Assembly (NCBI RefSeq): GCF_000224145.3
Contig: NC_020174.2
Span: 1,204,520 to 1,268,519, forward strand
Direction: 5' to 3'
Origin: Ciona intestinalis
Taxonomy: Eukaryota; Chordata; Ascidiacea; Phlebobranchia; Cionidae
Length of the DNA: 64,000 nt
The notes beneath the pieces are model-generated. The model saw nothing but the letters and a program-made list of their open reading frames with translations. It was not told the origin of the DNA and made no database searches. How positions within the stretch are numbered: position 1 is the first letter of the stretch; each line of letters starts with the position of its first letter. This document shows, piece by piece, positions 1 to 15,857 of this stretch. Both the position numbers and the translations under genes were made by a program.

Positions 1-347
1 TAAACAAACCTATTTATTGGGGACGAAATAACTCAATAATGTGCAACAGTGTTCTTCAACAATGCAAAGCTGTGATTAAAACAAAAAAATACCAGTTATA
101 CATTTTTGTTAGGTTTTATTGCATAAATAACGTTAACTAAGAATTATGCATGTTAACATTTGCGATGTTTATATAAATTTCTTTTTTAGACTGAAGTAAC
201 ATTGTTTTTGATTGTTGGTAAGAATTAATATTATAGAATATATAGCAGATGAATTAAAAATCTAAGATTTAAACCATTTTATATATTTTTAACAGAAAAA
301 TCTTCTTTCGGAATTGGGAAACTCCCACGAAGTGAACCTTGCACTCA
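1..347. other. 5' flank of the first gene
   Basis: AT-rich sequence without a coding region I can support. A pyrimidine-rich stretch ending in AG at 294-295 is the only clear signal. It lies just ahead of the first reading frame and looks like a splice acceptor. Any promoter of the operon-like cluster would be here or to the left of the window. Confidence 0.5.
281..295 (+). promoter_or_regulatory. probable spliced-leader (trans-splice) acceptor of NDUFAF2
   Basis: A T-rich tract ends in AACAG at 291-295, with no donor exon visible upstream. The same arrangement precedes the next two genes, which suggests spliced-leader addition, as is common in Ciona. A cis-spliced 5' exon outside the window is the alternative. 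Confidence 0.45.
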
Positions 348-419
348 ATGTTATCTAAATTTGCAATTTCACTGTTTTTAAAAACATTTCGTCAGCTTAA
401 TAGTGTTACGTTGTTTAAA

Positions 420-851
420 ATGGCGTTCCTAAGAAGAGGGGCAGCTTACCTGTCTCGACTGGCAAAAACAAAGCCCGATCGCATCTTCGTAGGGCAAGAC
501 TTACAGGGGACTTGTTATTACGAAATTCCTCAGCAAACTTATTGGTTCGGACTCTCTGAAGCTAGATATCAAAGATTAGCAGAACCACAGGGCGTCGATT
601 TAAACGAAGTAAAAATGCTCAGAGTTACCCCCGAATGGGATTCTTGGCTGAGGGGGCGACGTGACGACCCACCTACATTGGAAGAACTTGAAATGAACGT
701 TAATAAGTTTAACATGATGCAAGAAAAAATTTCAAAATTAGCAGATAAACAACAAAAAGAAAGCATTGCAAAAGAAACAGTTAAGGAAAAAATTGAAAAA
801 GACAAAAAACAAGAGCAACAAGATGTTGAATCGTGGGGTTCAAAATCCTGA
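420..851 (+). CDS. NDUFAF2: NDUFAF2 (mimitin), mitochondrial complex I assembly factor
   Basis: Single-exon protein of 143 residues from the ATG at 420. It matches NDUFAF2/B17.2L, a chaperone acting late in assembly of mitochondrial respiratory complex I. Visible family marks are a short helical N-terminus, then GQDLQGTCYYEIPQ (human GTDQFGNKYYYIPQ), then TPEWDSWLRGRRDDPPTLEE (human PTEWEAWIRRTRKTPPTMEE), followed by a Lys/Glu-rich charged tail. The start at 420 has a strong context (A at -3, G at +4) and fits the human N-terminus. An in-frame ATG at 348 in weak context would add 24 residues resembling a mitochondrial presequence and cannot be excluded. Human NDUFAF2 is 169 residues; the tail here is shorter. 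It is the first gene of an operon-like trio, followed 249 bases later by TMEM41A. Confidence 0.88.
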   Translation: MAFLRRGAAYLSRLAKTKPDRIFVGQDLQGTCYYEIPQQTYWFGLSEARYQRLAEPQGVDLNEVKMLRVTPEWDSWLRGRRDDPPTLEELEMNVNKFNMMQEKISKLADKQQKESIAKETVKEKIEKDKKQEQQDVESWGSKS

Positions 852-924
852 AACTAGAGTTGCATGTTTTTGTTTATACATACTTTGTGATATTTAAGTT
901 ATGACTTTTTTTACATTTAATGCA

Positions 925-930
925 AATAAA
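925..930 (+). terminator. AATAAA polyadenylation signal of NDUFAF2
   Basis: The hexamer lies 74 bases after the NDUFAF2 stop and about 145 bases before the acceptor of the next gene. That order, 3' end signal then acceptor, is what an operon resolved by trans-splicing shows. Confidence 0.6.
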
Positions 931-1057
931 GTGTTAATGAGTTGAGTTCCAGCTGATTTTTGTTTCAATACAAAACTAGCCACATAATGTCATTTTCTTC
1001 TGCTTTATCATTCATTGTATATGTAATGTCTTTCAGGAAGACTTAAACTCTAACACT

Positions 1058-1073
1058 CTTTATTTATTTTTAG
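1058..1073 (+). promoter_or_regulatory. probable trans-splice acceptor of TMEM41A
   Basis: A run of T-rich bases ends in TTTTTAG at 1067-1073, 26 bases before the chosen ATG. There is no upstream exon within the intergenic gap that could donate to it. Confidence 0.5.
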
Positions 1074-1099
1074 ATTTGGAATTTCATGTGATTAATAGA

Positions 1100-1840
1100 A
1101 TGGCAGGGTTATTAAAACCAATTGTTTTCCTTGTGAGCATTTTTGCCGCTGCCACCTGTTGGTTGTATTTCTTATCTACTCAATTTGACAGCAAGGACTT
1201 TGTTGTACATTTCCCTCAAAATTTTGAAGATTTAAAGTCTCTTTCAAGCATGCTCAAGTCATACCAAGAAGATCACTTCAAGCTTGTAATTCTCTTGTTC
1301 GTATCAGCTTATATTTACAAGCAAACTTTCGCAATACCCGGATCTGTTTTCATGAACATATTAGGTGGGGCTCTCCTAGGAACCTGGACCTCCTTTCCCC
1401 TTGTGTGTTTCCTTTCTGCAGTTGGAGCTTCTTGTTGTTACCTCTTGTCAAAATACTTTGGTAGCCAATTGGTCAAACGGAAATTTCCGGAAAAAGTACG
1501 CAGCTTCCAATCTAAAGTAAAAGAGAATGAGGACAGATTGTTTTTCTTCTTACTTTCAGCTCGTCTTTTCCCAATGAGCCCTAACTGGTTTCTAAACATT
1601 ACATCACCTATAATAGGAGTTCCTATACATTTGTTCTTTGTCTCAGTTTTTATTGGTTTAATGCCATATAACTTTATCTGTGTACAGACAGGATCAATCC
1701 TAGCGTCTGTAAAATCCATGGATGATGTTTTTTCCATGTCCACATTCATTGGCATGCTACTTGTTGCTGTTGTAGCATTACTGCCAGGTATTCTACTAAG
1801 ATCGTATACAAAAGTCCCACCGTCAAAAACCAAAGTCTAG
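1100..1840 (+). CDS. TMEM41A: TMEM41A-like VTT-domain membrane protein
   Basis: Intronless 246-residue multi-pass protein of the VTT/SNARE-associated (DedA-like) family, closest to vertebrate TMEM41A (264 residues). The relative TMEM41B and VMP1 are ER phospholipid scramblases; a similar role in the ER or Golgi is inferred. Seen in order: an N-terminal membrane anchor (about residues 7-27), a luminal stretch, the conserved YKQTFAIPGSVFMNILGGAL block at the start of the VTT domain, GASCCYLLSKYFG, the signature LSARLFPMSPNWFLNI near residues 154-169, GLMPYNFICVQTGSILAS, and a last membrane helix near the C-terminus. The ATG at 1100 is the first in frame after the acceptor at 1073. The next gene starts 229 bases after the stop. 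Confidence 0.92.
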   Translation: MAGLLKPIVFLVSIFAAATCWLYFLSTQFDSKDFVVHFPQNFEDLKSLSSMLKSYQEDHFKLVILLFVSAYIYKQTFAIPGSVFMNILGGALLGTWTSFPLVCFLSAVGASCCYLLSKYFGSQLVKRKFPEKVRSFQSKVKENEDRLFFFLLSARLFPMSPNWFLNITSPIIGVPIHLFFVSVFIGLMPYNFICVQTGSILASVKSMDDVFSMSTFIGMLLVAVVALLPGILLRSYTKVPPSKTKV

Positions 1841-2047
1841 TCATTGATATTACACTCACTGTGTTACCATGATTGTCTGTATGTGCAATTATTATTTCTG
1901 TTTCAATACTTACACCACACATATTGTGTTTGTTTTTACTGGGTCCTGTAATTTTATTTGCATGGTAGTTCTTGTACTCCTCAATTTTCTACTTAAATTA
2001 TTAGACCTTTTGTGACTTTTAGTGTTGTAATGTGAGAGGAAAATATT

Positions 2048-2063
2048 CTAATTTTTGTTTTAG
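2048..2063 (+). promoter_or_regulatory. probable trans-splice acceptor of the C1orf53-like gene
   Basis: TTTTTGTTTTAG ends at 2063, only 6 bases before the ATG at 2070. A 5' UTR this short is hard to explain without an added leader. Confidence 0.5.
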
Positions 2064-2069
2064 ATTTAA

Positions 2070-4100
2070 ATGATAAAACACTGTTTTTCAAAGTTAAGAA
2101 GCCCAGTGTTTCCATACAAATTTTACACTCGACCTGTTAACATTCCACTGAGAAAAATTTCAAATTCTCGACAACACTGCTCCCATCAGTTAACTGCTGG
2201 GGACCAGGAAATTATCCGGTTGCACGCTGAAGCTGAAAAGTCAGGAAACATCTTCTATACTGACCCACAGACTGGATACTTGGTTCGTACAAAGGCGAAC
2301 CATATTCAAAGGGGGAAGTGTTGTGGGTCTGCCTGCAGACATGTAAGTGCTATTTCTAATTCATATGTTTAAAAAGCAGGATTAATTTATTGTAATAACT
2401 CTAAGTAAGATACAAATAAGTGTATAGGATTTTACAGACTAATATTATGGGTTAGGCCAGTGGCGCACCCAGAAAGAAATAAAGGGGGGGATAATTTCGT
2501 GGACTTGTAATGTAGCGTCATTTAATGGACGGCGAGTTCGCGGCCGTGTAACCTAGCATCGTTTAACGAGAGACGAGTTCGCGGACGTGTAACTTAGCGT
2601 CGTTTAACGAGAGACGAGTTCGCTGCCTTGTAACTAGCGTCGTTTAACGAGAGACGAGTTCGCGGCCTTGTAATGTAGCGTACTTTAACTATGGACGAGT
2701 TCGCGGACTTGTAACGTAATGTCGTTTAACGAGTGACGAGTTCGCGCCTGTGTAACGTAGCGTCGTTTAACAAGTGACGAGTTCGCGCCCGTGTAACGTA
2801 GCGTCGTTTAAAGAGGGACGAGTTAGCGGCCGTCTAACGTAGCGTCGTTTAACGGGGGACGAGTTCGCGGACATGTAACTTAGTGTAGTTTAACGAGGGA
2901 CGAGTTCGCGGCCGTGTAACGTAGCGTCGTTTAACGAGGGACGAGTTCGCGGCCATGTAACTTAGCGTCGTTTAACGAGGGACGAGTTCGCGGCCGTGTA
3001 ATGTAGCGTCGTTTAACGATGGACGAGTTCGCGGACTTGTAACGTAATGTCGTTTAACGAGTGACGAGTTCGCGCCCGTGTAACGTAGTGTCGTTTAACG
3101 GTGGAGGAGTTCGCGCCCGTGTAACGTAGCGTCGTTTAACGAGGGACGAGTTAGCGGCCGTGTAACGTAGCGTCGTTTAACGGGGGACGAGTTAGCGGCC
3201 GTGTAACTTAGCGTCGTTTAACGAGGGACGAGTTCGCGGCCGTGTAACGTAGCGTCGTTTAACGGGGGACGAGTTCGCGGCCGTGTAACGTAGCGTCGTT
3301 TAACGAGGGACGAGTTCGCGCCCGTGTAACGTTGTGTCGTTTAACGAGGGAGGAGTTCGCGCCCGTGTAACGTAGCTTCGTTTAACGAGGGACGAGTTCG
3401 CGGCCGTGTAACGTAGCGTCGTTTAACGAGGGGACGAGTTAGCGGCCGTGTAACGTAGCGTCGTTTAACAAGGGATGAGTTCGCGGACGTGTAACGTAGC
3501 GTCGTTTAACGAGGGACGAGTTAGCGGCCGTGTAAGGTAGCGTCGTTTAACAAGGGATGAGTTCGCGGCCGTGTAACGTAGCGTCGTTTAACGGGGTACG
3601 AGTTCGCCGCCGTGTAACGTAGCATCGTTTAACGAGGGACAAGTTCGTGGCCGTGTAACGTAGCATCGTTTAACGTGGGACGAGTTCGCTGCCGTGTAAC
3701 GTAGCGTCGTTTAACGGGGGACGAGTTCGCGGCCGTGTAACGTAGCATCGTTTAACGAGGGACCATGCCTGCCAAAACACACGTAACCTCCCGAACGCAC
3801 ACACACTCGCACATACACTCAGGCAGACGAGTGCACGAGCCGGTGCGTTCGCATCAACGAATTCTCGAATTTTACACTACGACGCTTGTTACGATTTATT
3901 GATATCAAAAAGGGGGGGACTAGTCCCCCTAATCCCCCCCCTGGGTGCGCCACTGGGTTAGGCTATGTGTTCTGTTTTGCTTTCTGTTAGTTTTTCTTGT
4001 GTGTTATTTAATATTATTTAATCAACAGTGTCCATACGATCAAGTAAGGGTGAAAGACGAATCCAATAAAAAGCAATTTAATGGACATTTCTACAAATAG
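2070..4100 (+). CDS. C1orf53-like small protein (DUF5522 type), two exons
   Basis: Two exons, 2070-2342 and 4029-4100, join in phase 0 to give 114 residues. The protein matches the C1orf53 family of unknown function. It has a basic N-terminus that could target mitochondria, then LTAGDQEIIRLHAEAEKSG, a YTDPQTGYLVRT block, and the family core CCGSACRHCPYDQV. The intron falls exactly between CRH and CPY of that core. The cysteine/histidine cluster suggests metal binding, but no activity is established. Splice sites are CAT|GTAAGT and ATTTAATCAACAG|TGT. The intron is mostly occupied by a transposon with a minisatellite (2458-3955). An AATAAA lies at 4180-4185. This is the third gene of the operon-like row. 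Confidence 0.85.
2458..3955. mobile_element. non-autonomous hAT-type DNA transposon in the C1orf53-like intron
   Basis: The ends are perfect 15-bp inverted repeats, CAGTGGCGCACCCAG at 2458-2472 and its complement at 3941-3955. They are followed inward by G-runs and C-runs. The element is bounded by a perfect 8-bp direct repeat GGTTAGGC (2450-2457 and 3956-3963). An 8-bp target duplication with CAGTGG-type ends is the mark of the hAT superfamily. No transposase reading frame is present. The body is a 41-bp tandem array (about 2505-3763) followed by about 175 bases of unique sequence. The perfect duplication and termini suggest a fairly recent insertion. Confidence 0.88.
2505..3763 (+). repeat. 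41-bp CpG-rich minisatellite, about 31 units
   Basis: Units share the core GTAGCGTCGTTTAACGAGGG followed by ACGAGTTCGCGGCCGTGTAAC. The period is 41 bp with point variation between units, mostly at the GCGG/GCGC and GAGGG/GGGGG positions. Several units carry the same variants, which points to repeated local duplication. The array is far richer in CpG than its surroundings. It lies wholly inside the hAT-type element. Confidence 0.92.
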
Positions 4101-4179
4101 TTGGTGAAAGTAAGTACATGCAGATATAGTATATAGAAGTATGTGGTGAATATTTATTAGGCGGACCCACACTTGTCTA

Positions 4180-4185
4180 AATAAA
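4180..4185 (+). terminator. AATAAA polyadenylation signal of the C1orf53-like gene
   Basis: The hexamer is within a short A/T repeat 80 bases after the stop codon and before NDOR1. Confidence 0.45.
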
Positions 4186-4460
4186 TAAATATATGTTTTA
4201 TTTGTCTCTGTGATTGCGATACTGGAGATTAAGAAAAGAAACAAGGTATTGCCATAAATGACAGTCCTAAAACCCCAATATGGTTAAAAACATGTTTGTT
4301 GATTGGTCAAATGAAGTGTGGAGGCTACATGTGGACAAATGAGTCCTTTATATTTGGATAGTTCTAAGTTAGACTTTATATGTTAAGAAAAGTATATTGA
4401 CATTAGCTGTGTGTTTAGGGATCTATATTCTATAATGTTATTTTTTATTATGAAGTAACA

Positions 4461-10592
<6,132 letters not shown>

Positions 10593-10832
10593 CGCGAATC
10601 CACGAATTCGCTTGTTTTCTTTGTATTTTAGTCGCATTGCTCAAATAAAAGCGTTAGCGTGGAAAATAACATTATTGGGCGCTTTTAAAAATTGGAAAAT
10701 TTCAAACCGGCGACGGGTTTTTCGTAAAAAGCTTTTGTCCGTCACCCCACTTCACAATAACACGAATATAGCGCTTGAAATATCTTTGAGATTATTTCAT
10801 TGTGCGCTAACCGGCGTGGATAATACTCGCCT

Positions 10833-10915
10833 AATACTTCGGGATTTCTTGCGACCTTCGGCCAGGGGAACGCCTCCGATTTCCAGCGGGGAGTCGGCAC
10901 CGGACCCGAAGTATT
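10833..10915. other. 83-nt potential stem-loop with an 11-bp terminal stem
   Basis: AATACTTCGGG at 10833-10843 is the exact complement of CCCGAAGTATT at 10905-10915. The interior is GC-rich in an AT-rich setting and has further short complementary runs. It could be a structured RNA, a processed 3' element or chance. It does not resemble a tRNA I recognise. Confidence 0.35.
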
Positions 10916-11508
10916 TCTTGTTGTGTATTCATGTATATAATGCGCCCAGCAAGCCGTCCAGTGCCCTCACTCGCGCGTGCTGCCTTTGCGCTAAGTAGGA
11001 TTAAAACATCACATTGAGTATTTTAAGGTTCGGGTTTCAGACCCGGCGGAACCGCAGTCAGCACAAAAACGTTAAAAACTTCGCTTGAACAACATTGTAT
11101 ATTTTACACTGCATAAGTGTGGCGTTTTCGAGTGCTGGGCACGTAATTTAAATGGTGACACGTATAGCTGCAGCCAGTTTTTAAAGGTGTTCCTATTTTC
11201 GCAACTATACACTTAAACTTAAACACATATTTAAAACCTAATTGTCTTGGTAAACATTCGAGTACGTCATTGTGACGACTATGATATATGACGTCATAAT
11301 GTCATCTAAACCAAGGTTTTCTCAAATTACTCGCTTGATTGGACACTAAAGATTATCGTTTCTCTGCAGTTTATGTAGGTCACAATGAGGAAAAATCCAG
11401 ACACAAATGACGTCGAAACATAATGACGTCATAACAAATTGACGTCATAATTTTATGTGTACCTTAGTTCAATTTAAAAATATTGCGGTATCGTCGGTTG
11501 TGTTTTTG

Positions 11509-11937
11509 TTAGGTTTTTTTGACCAGTTCGATCGAGAACGTGCGTATTTTAGAAACGCGTTCCTTATATTGATCCGTTGCCCCCTCTTGCCACATTGCAT
11601 TGGTTTTAATTAGGCAGGTCGTGAACGGAGCATGGGATGTTATTCCATGAAATACAAAACAGGTGCGTCGTTTTTTGCAACTGCTGGAATTCCGATAAAC
11701 GATTTGCCGGTTCCCAAACATAAGACTTCTGGAAATGCGATAAGGAACCGATGTCGTGTCTGATGCCAAGCCAAAGTTGTGCGGAGTTGGGAGGAGGAAA
11801 ACTGTGTTTGGAAAATATTTTGGATCAATGTCACTGTCGGGAATTTTTCCCATGCCGAATCTAAACAAGTAATGACGGAATGGGAGAGGGTGATTGGGCA
11901 TTACGGGCTGTCCAGACGGTTTTCGAATATTACTCAT
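11509..11937 (-). CDS. possible intronless protein of unknown family
   Basis: Open frame on the minus strand with its first ATG near 11937, giving about 142 residues. The composition looks protein-like: PKYFPNTVFLLPTPHNFG, then SLMFGNRQIVYRNSSSC, a KKRRTCFVFHG segment, and a charged helical end ERVSKIRTFSIELVKKT. I recognise no family. There is no clear AATAAA within 130 bases downstream and no clear TATA box upstream, so it may be a chance frame or a fragment. Confidence 0.3.
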   Translation of the reverse strand: MSNIRKPSGQPVMPNHPLPFRHYLFRFGMGKIPDSDIDPKYFPNTVFLLPTPHNFGLASDTTSVPYRISRSLMFGNRQIVYRNSSSCKKRRTCFVFHGITSHAPFTTCLIKTNAMWQEGATDQYKERVSKIRTFSIELVKKT

Positions 11938-12700
11938 AAGCAAAGGCAGCTGTGGGAAGCTGCTTTATCGTTTGCGAATAAATTAAAAGTTATTCACTGT
12001 CGCTTGTACTGATAAGTCAGTTGTTTTATTACCGCTTCGACTACCTTTATCGTAATCTAAAAATAACATTTCGATCAAGTTGACATGTTGTACCAACACT
12101 GCGTGAGCATAGTTTATTACAAATGGCAAAATAAACCATTGGCGGCGATAAAATTTGGGTCCTTTGAGTTATTACATCTGTTGGTAGAGTGAATATTACC
12201 TTATGCCTTTGAGAGTAGTGTTATGCAGCGACTTGGGAATACGAAGCACGCGTCGTGTAAATCCATCGATTGTGAAGAAACCATTGATATAGCAGATTTA
12301 AATCTCAGGGGTTGGACAGTGGTGTTAATTAGTTTGATTCAAATCTTTCTATAATCCATGACTTAGTGTCGAATACCCAAAAAGGGCATTTGTGTTAGTT
12401 TAGTGAAGCCCGCACCATTTGTAAGCAGGTGTTTTATCTCGTACGGAGCAAAAAAACTGGCGTCGATCGGTGTTCGGTTCCTAATGAACGTTTACAATTT
12501 ATCAATGTGAATACCGCTTGTTTAAAAACAAAGTATTTTTTGCTTGCGTGGAAAAACAAACAGTAGCGAAAGTTATTCCAATTACAGTGACATGCGTGTG
12601 GTCTTGCTGGTACAATCCACATATTTCACTTCGTATCGGGTCGCGACATTTTGAATCGAATTCTTTTTTTTCCTTTTGAGTAGTCCATGCATACCATATA

Positions 12701-12887
12701 GTAGGGTGGGGGAAGATGGGACATTTTTTCTTTCTTTTTTATTGTAGCACTTGGTAGTAAACAAAGAATATTCAAAGAATTATAAAACCGATATCCTCAC
12801 GACTCCCATAGACGGCTATTAATTGTTTAAAACATGGTAAGGATGTTCAGATATTATGTGTTAAAAGTGTCCCATCTTCCCCCACCC
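12701..12887 (+). mobile_element. MITE family 1, copy 1
   Basis: Full-length copy, about 187 bp. It starts AGGGTGGGGGAAGATGGGAC and ends with the complement (GTCCCATCTTCCCCCACCC). The interior is recognisable by GGTAGTAAACAAAGAA and CTCACGACTCCCATAGAC. TA-rich flanks suit a TA-targeting DNA transposon, inferred only. I set this orientation as plus for the family. Confidence 0.85.
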
Positions 12888-15857
12888 GAATATTTAACAC
12901 GATAAATTTAATGTTACAACTCACTCGTGACACCTACAATACAAGTCCCTTCTTTCTTGGTTAAGTTTTAACCTCGTAAATAAAGTGCCAGAGTGTTTAT
13001 ACAACTCAAAATTATGATTTTTGAAAGTTTATCCAAAATAACTATTTTGGCGATAAGCCTTCCGTTTTAATCATTATGAAAAGTGTAATTATTAATTAAC
13101 ATATATATTATATATCGTTTTGAATGGTTTATATTTTAATAACATATTTGCAAGCAACTCGTTAAGTTGACCAAAGCGTGTTTTATTGCATTTTGTTTCT
13201 TTTGTTTTCAATACGACTTATAAGTTGTTTCATTTGAACAATTTGAATTCAGTCAATTCTCTTGTACACTTGTACAATTTCTAAGTGATACACAGTCGCT
13301 TATCTTAACTTAGCTCTCGAGAATTCCCGATATCAAGAAGCTCTTACGTTTCCCATCCGATGCCAACGAAGACAAGCAATAACAGAGCTCAAGTAGTCTT
13401 GTAATCTTCGAATCTTGAATGAGACCTCCCGCCCCCTACCGTCCTTATTCCCGGGTCAATTGTATTACAGTGTCGGTAGCGGCTGGTAAAACGTCGGCGT
13501 AAGTCACTCGCGCTTCGCGACCAGCTTCGAGTGCTACTCGAGCTAAAATCACAAAAACGGTAGCCTCTGTTGTTTTTAAATTCGCACGTTTTCGCCAAAT
13601 ATTTGGCGAGTTCAATCGAGCGTGAAAGAGCCCTCGTGTCCAACATGATCAGGACAATGCGATCTCATTGAGCCACGATTGTTCCGACTTCGATTTCACA
13701 ATCGCTAAGACAATACGGGAGGCTCGCCGATGTATCGTTTGCGCCTTTTAACTACGAAGATTCCGCGCGAGTTGGAGTACTGCGGGTGAACTGGGCAACA
13801 AATGCAAAAACACTTTCTTACAGCTTCATAACCCAGTAGTATAGTTGAGCTTGGGTTAAGCGTTCCGCGATGGATTAAGACATAAACAATGATGGATAAC
13901 GCTGAATGAAATCTTGCGTGGTAAAGCTGTCCAGGGACTCCCCAGGCATCCGCCTAACCGCAGACGGGACGCAGCAGTCTCAGAGCATTTCGCCTTTTGA
14001 TTTTCAGTTTCGTTTGAAGGCGAGGTGTGTATCTGTGATTGATGGTTCACGGGGCAAGTTGTAAAGTGTTAATTCGTCGGATTAGTAACGCCCAATAGAC
14101 GCCACGGTCAATATAATGGAGTGCGATTACAAAAAGTTGTTGACAGTCAGTTTACGCAGTATGGGGTCCGGGTCGAGCAGGGCACCCACCGCGGCAGAAT
14201 GACGGTGTGAGGCATTTCGTTGGGCGTCGTAACTTAACCCATGCTCGTGACATATTCCCATTCAACCATGGAGCTCGTGCTCGATTAAATTTCGAGAGAA
14301 TCGTAAAAATGCCTCAAAGATAAAGCCCCGAACACCTGAATATTCCATGCTCGCAGTATTTTTTTGCACAACGACGATTTAAATACCCCAAAGCTGATCC
14401 CAGCTTACTCCGCATTAATCCGGTGCAATCCGCATCGGGCCTCGGCTTTCTTCTTGCCCTGTGGTTGAACACGATCCTCGTATATGCAGCGCCGCCAGTT
14501 TGAGCTTTGTAGGAGCCAGGGGTGAGGTAGAATGGTATCGAGTTGCTGTGTTGAAATTTTTACAACGTTTTTTCATGCATGCCCCGTGCAGTTATTAATA
14601 ATCCTTTCGGGGGAAAAGCCGGTTAGACAATCTTGTGCTGAGTAGTTTAGGTTTGGTTTTAAATCGGTATAAAATTCCCAATATAGGTTTAGGTGAACCG
14701 ATTAGAATTAGTATTTCTTGAGATTAATTTACTGTTTGCAGGTAGAATTGAAATAAGCTTAGGTGAGATCGCTAGAATACCAATTGCCGCATAGCATTCA
14801 ATGTTGGTGTTGAATTGTCGATTGTTTATTTGTATTGTATGGCGGAAATAAGTTGAAGAAGCGATCACATTAATAGCTGTTTTTGCGACCGATGATCTTA
14901 CTCTATAAAAATCTAATATTTTTTACCACATGGCAGCTTGTGTATAACTGTGAAACCCCCGAATATGCTTAGTTAATTGATAGTCGTTTTTGGTTAGTTG
15001 TCACACAATAATGGCTTAGTCGTATGTATTGCTGATTATGGGAATTTTAAGATTAAAAGCGTAATGTGAGCGCTGATAGAACGTGTGTGGAAAAGGTTAT
15101 GAAGTTATAAAAGTTAATATATAAATATCGAATCTGTAAATTTAAAATCAAACATTTTCTCTATAGTTGTGTGTTGTAGCATAAAGTATGAGTTTAGCAG
15201 GTTTGTGCGCCCAAATTAGGCTTAATAATAAGTATGCGCTGTATAGAAAATATTTGCTATTAACGTATTTTTTAAAAAGGGTTGCAACTTTATTTATAAA
15301 ATAGTTCTATCTTCATAATACACAAGTATTATTCGTTTTCCGGTAGCAACAAGTCGTAACGTTAGCTCGAACCGGCAGAAATACGAGAGCATTTCATATG
15401 GTAATACCAACCTGGCTGTTCCATGGTCATTGCATGGGTTAACCCGCCAGCTTGAATATTTCTAAACGTGCAGTCGGCTCGCCTTTTGTTCTGGATATGT
15501 ATTCAAGAAATTAGTGGTTTCAGCGTCTTTTCGCCAAGTAATTTTTGCGTTGGAAATAGACTTTAAATTTTTTGGGAATTCGAATTAACTTTTAGATGGA
15601 TTGATTTAAAATAGAACGCAGGTGAATGAGAAATCGGTGAGGTAACGATTACGAAAATGATTTTCGTTCAGAAATACTTATTAAATCGTATACCTCCAGC
15701 TGCGACAGCCATTTTGTAAATCGAGCGTTCACCTGGGGAGCATCGGGGTGCTTCCTACCGGGTACTCGGCATCAAATCCCCGCGTCTGTACCACTCAATG
15801 TCTCGATCACAAAACTAATTATATTTTATTCGTAGGGTAAGGCGGTAATAAAGCAAA
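12888..15857. other. intergenic region upstream of the Lhx2/9 gene
   Basis: No supported gene. From about 13300 to 14600 the sequence is less AT-rich and free of the repeat families found elsewhere. It contains Otx/Gsc-type GGATTA or TAATCC words near 14077, 14415 and 14589. This is a plausible control region for the homeobox gene that starts at 15858; that is inference from position and composition. The segment 14640-15850 is AT-rich with nothing distinctive. Confidence 0.4.

Larger units (their letters stand above)
10593..12700. other. intergenic region downstream of NDOR1
   Basis: Starts with the NDOR1 3' UTR, with AATAAA at 10644-10649. It includes a GC-rich stretch around 10830-10990 with a terminal inverted repeat, several TGACGTCA palindromes at 11289-11447, and a possible minus-strand reading frame at 11512-11934. 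I see no spliced gene here. Confidence 0.45.

Noticed and set aside
2505-3763. Regular repeats resembling a CRISPR array
   Set aside because: Units are directly contiguous 41-bp copies with no unique spacers, in an animal intron inside a transposon.
10612-10998. 128-codon plus-strand frame after NDOR1
   Set aside because: It overlaps the NDOR1 3' UTR and poly(A) signal, opens at a non-ATG codon, and has no recognisable domain.
13389-13646. 85-codon minus-strand frame
   Set aside because: Arg/Ser-rich low-complexity translation in the likely control region of Lhx2/9; no start or stop signals of a gene.
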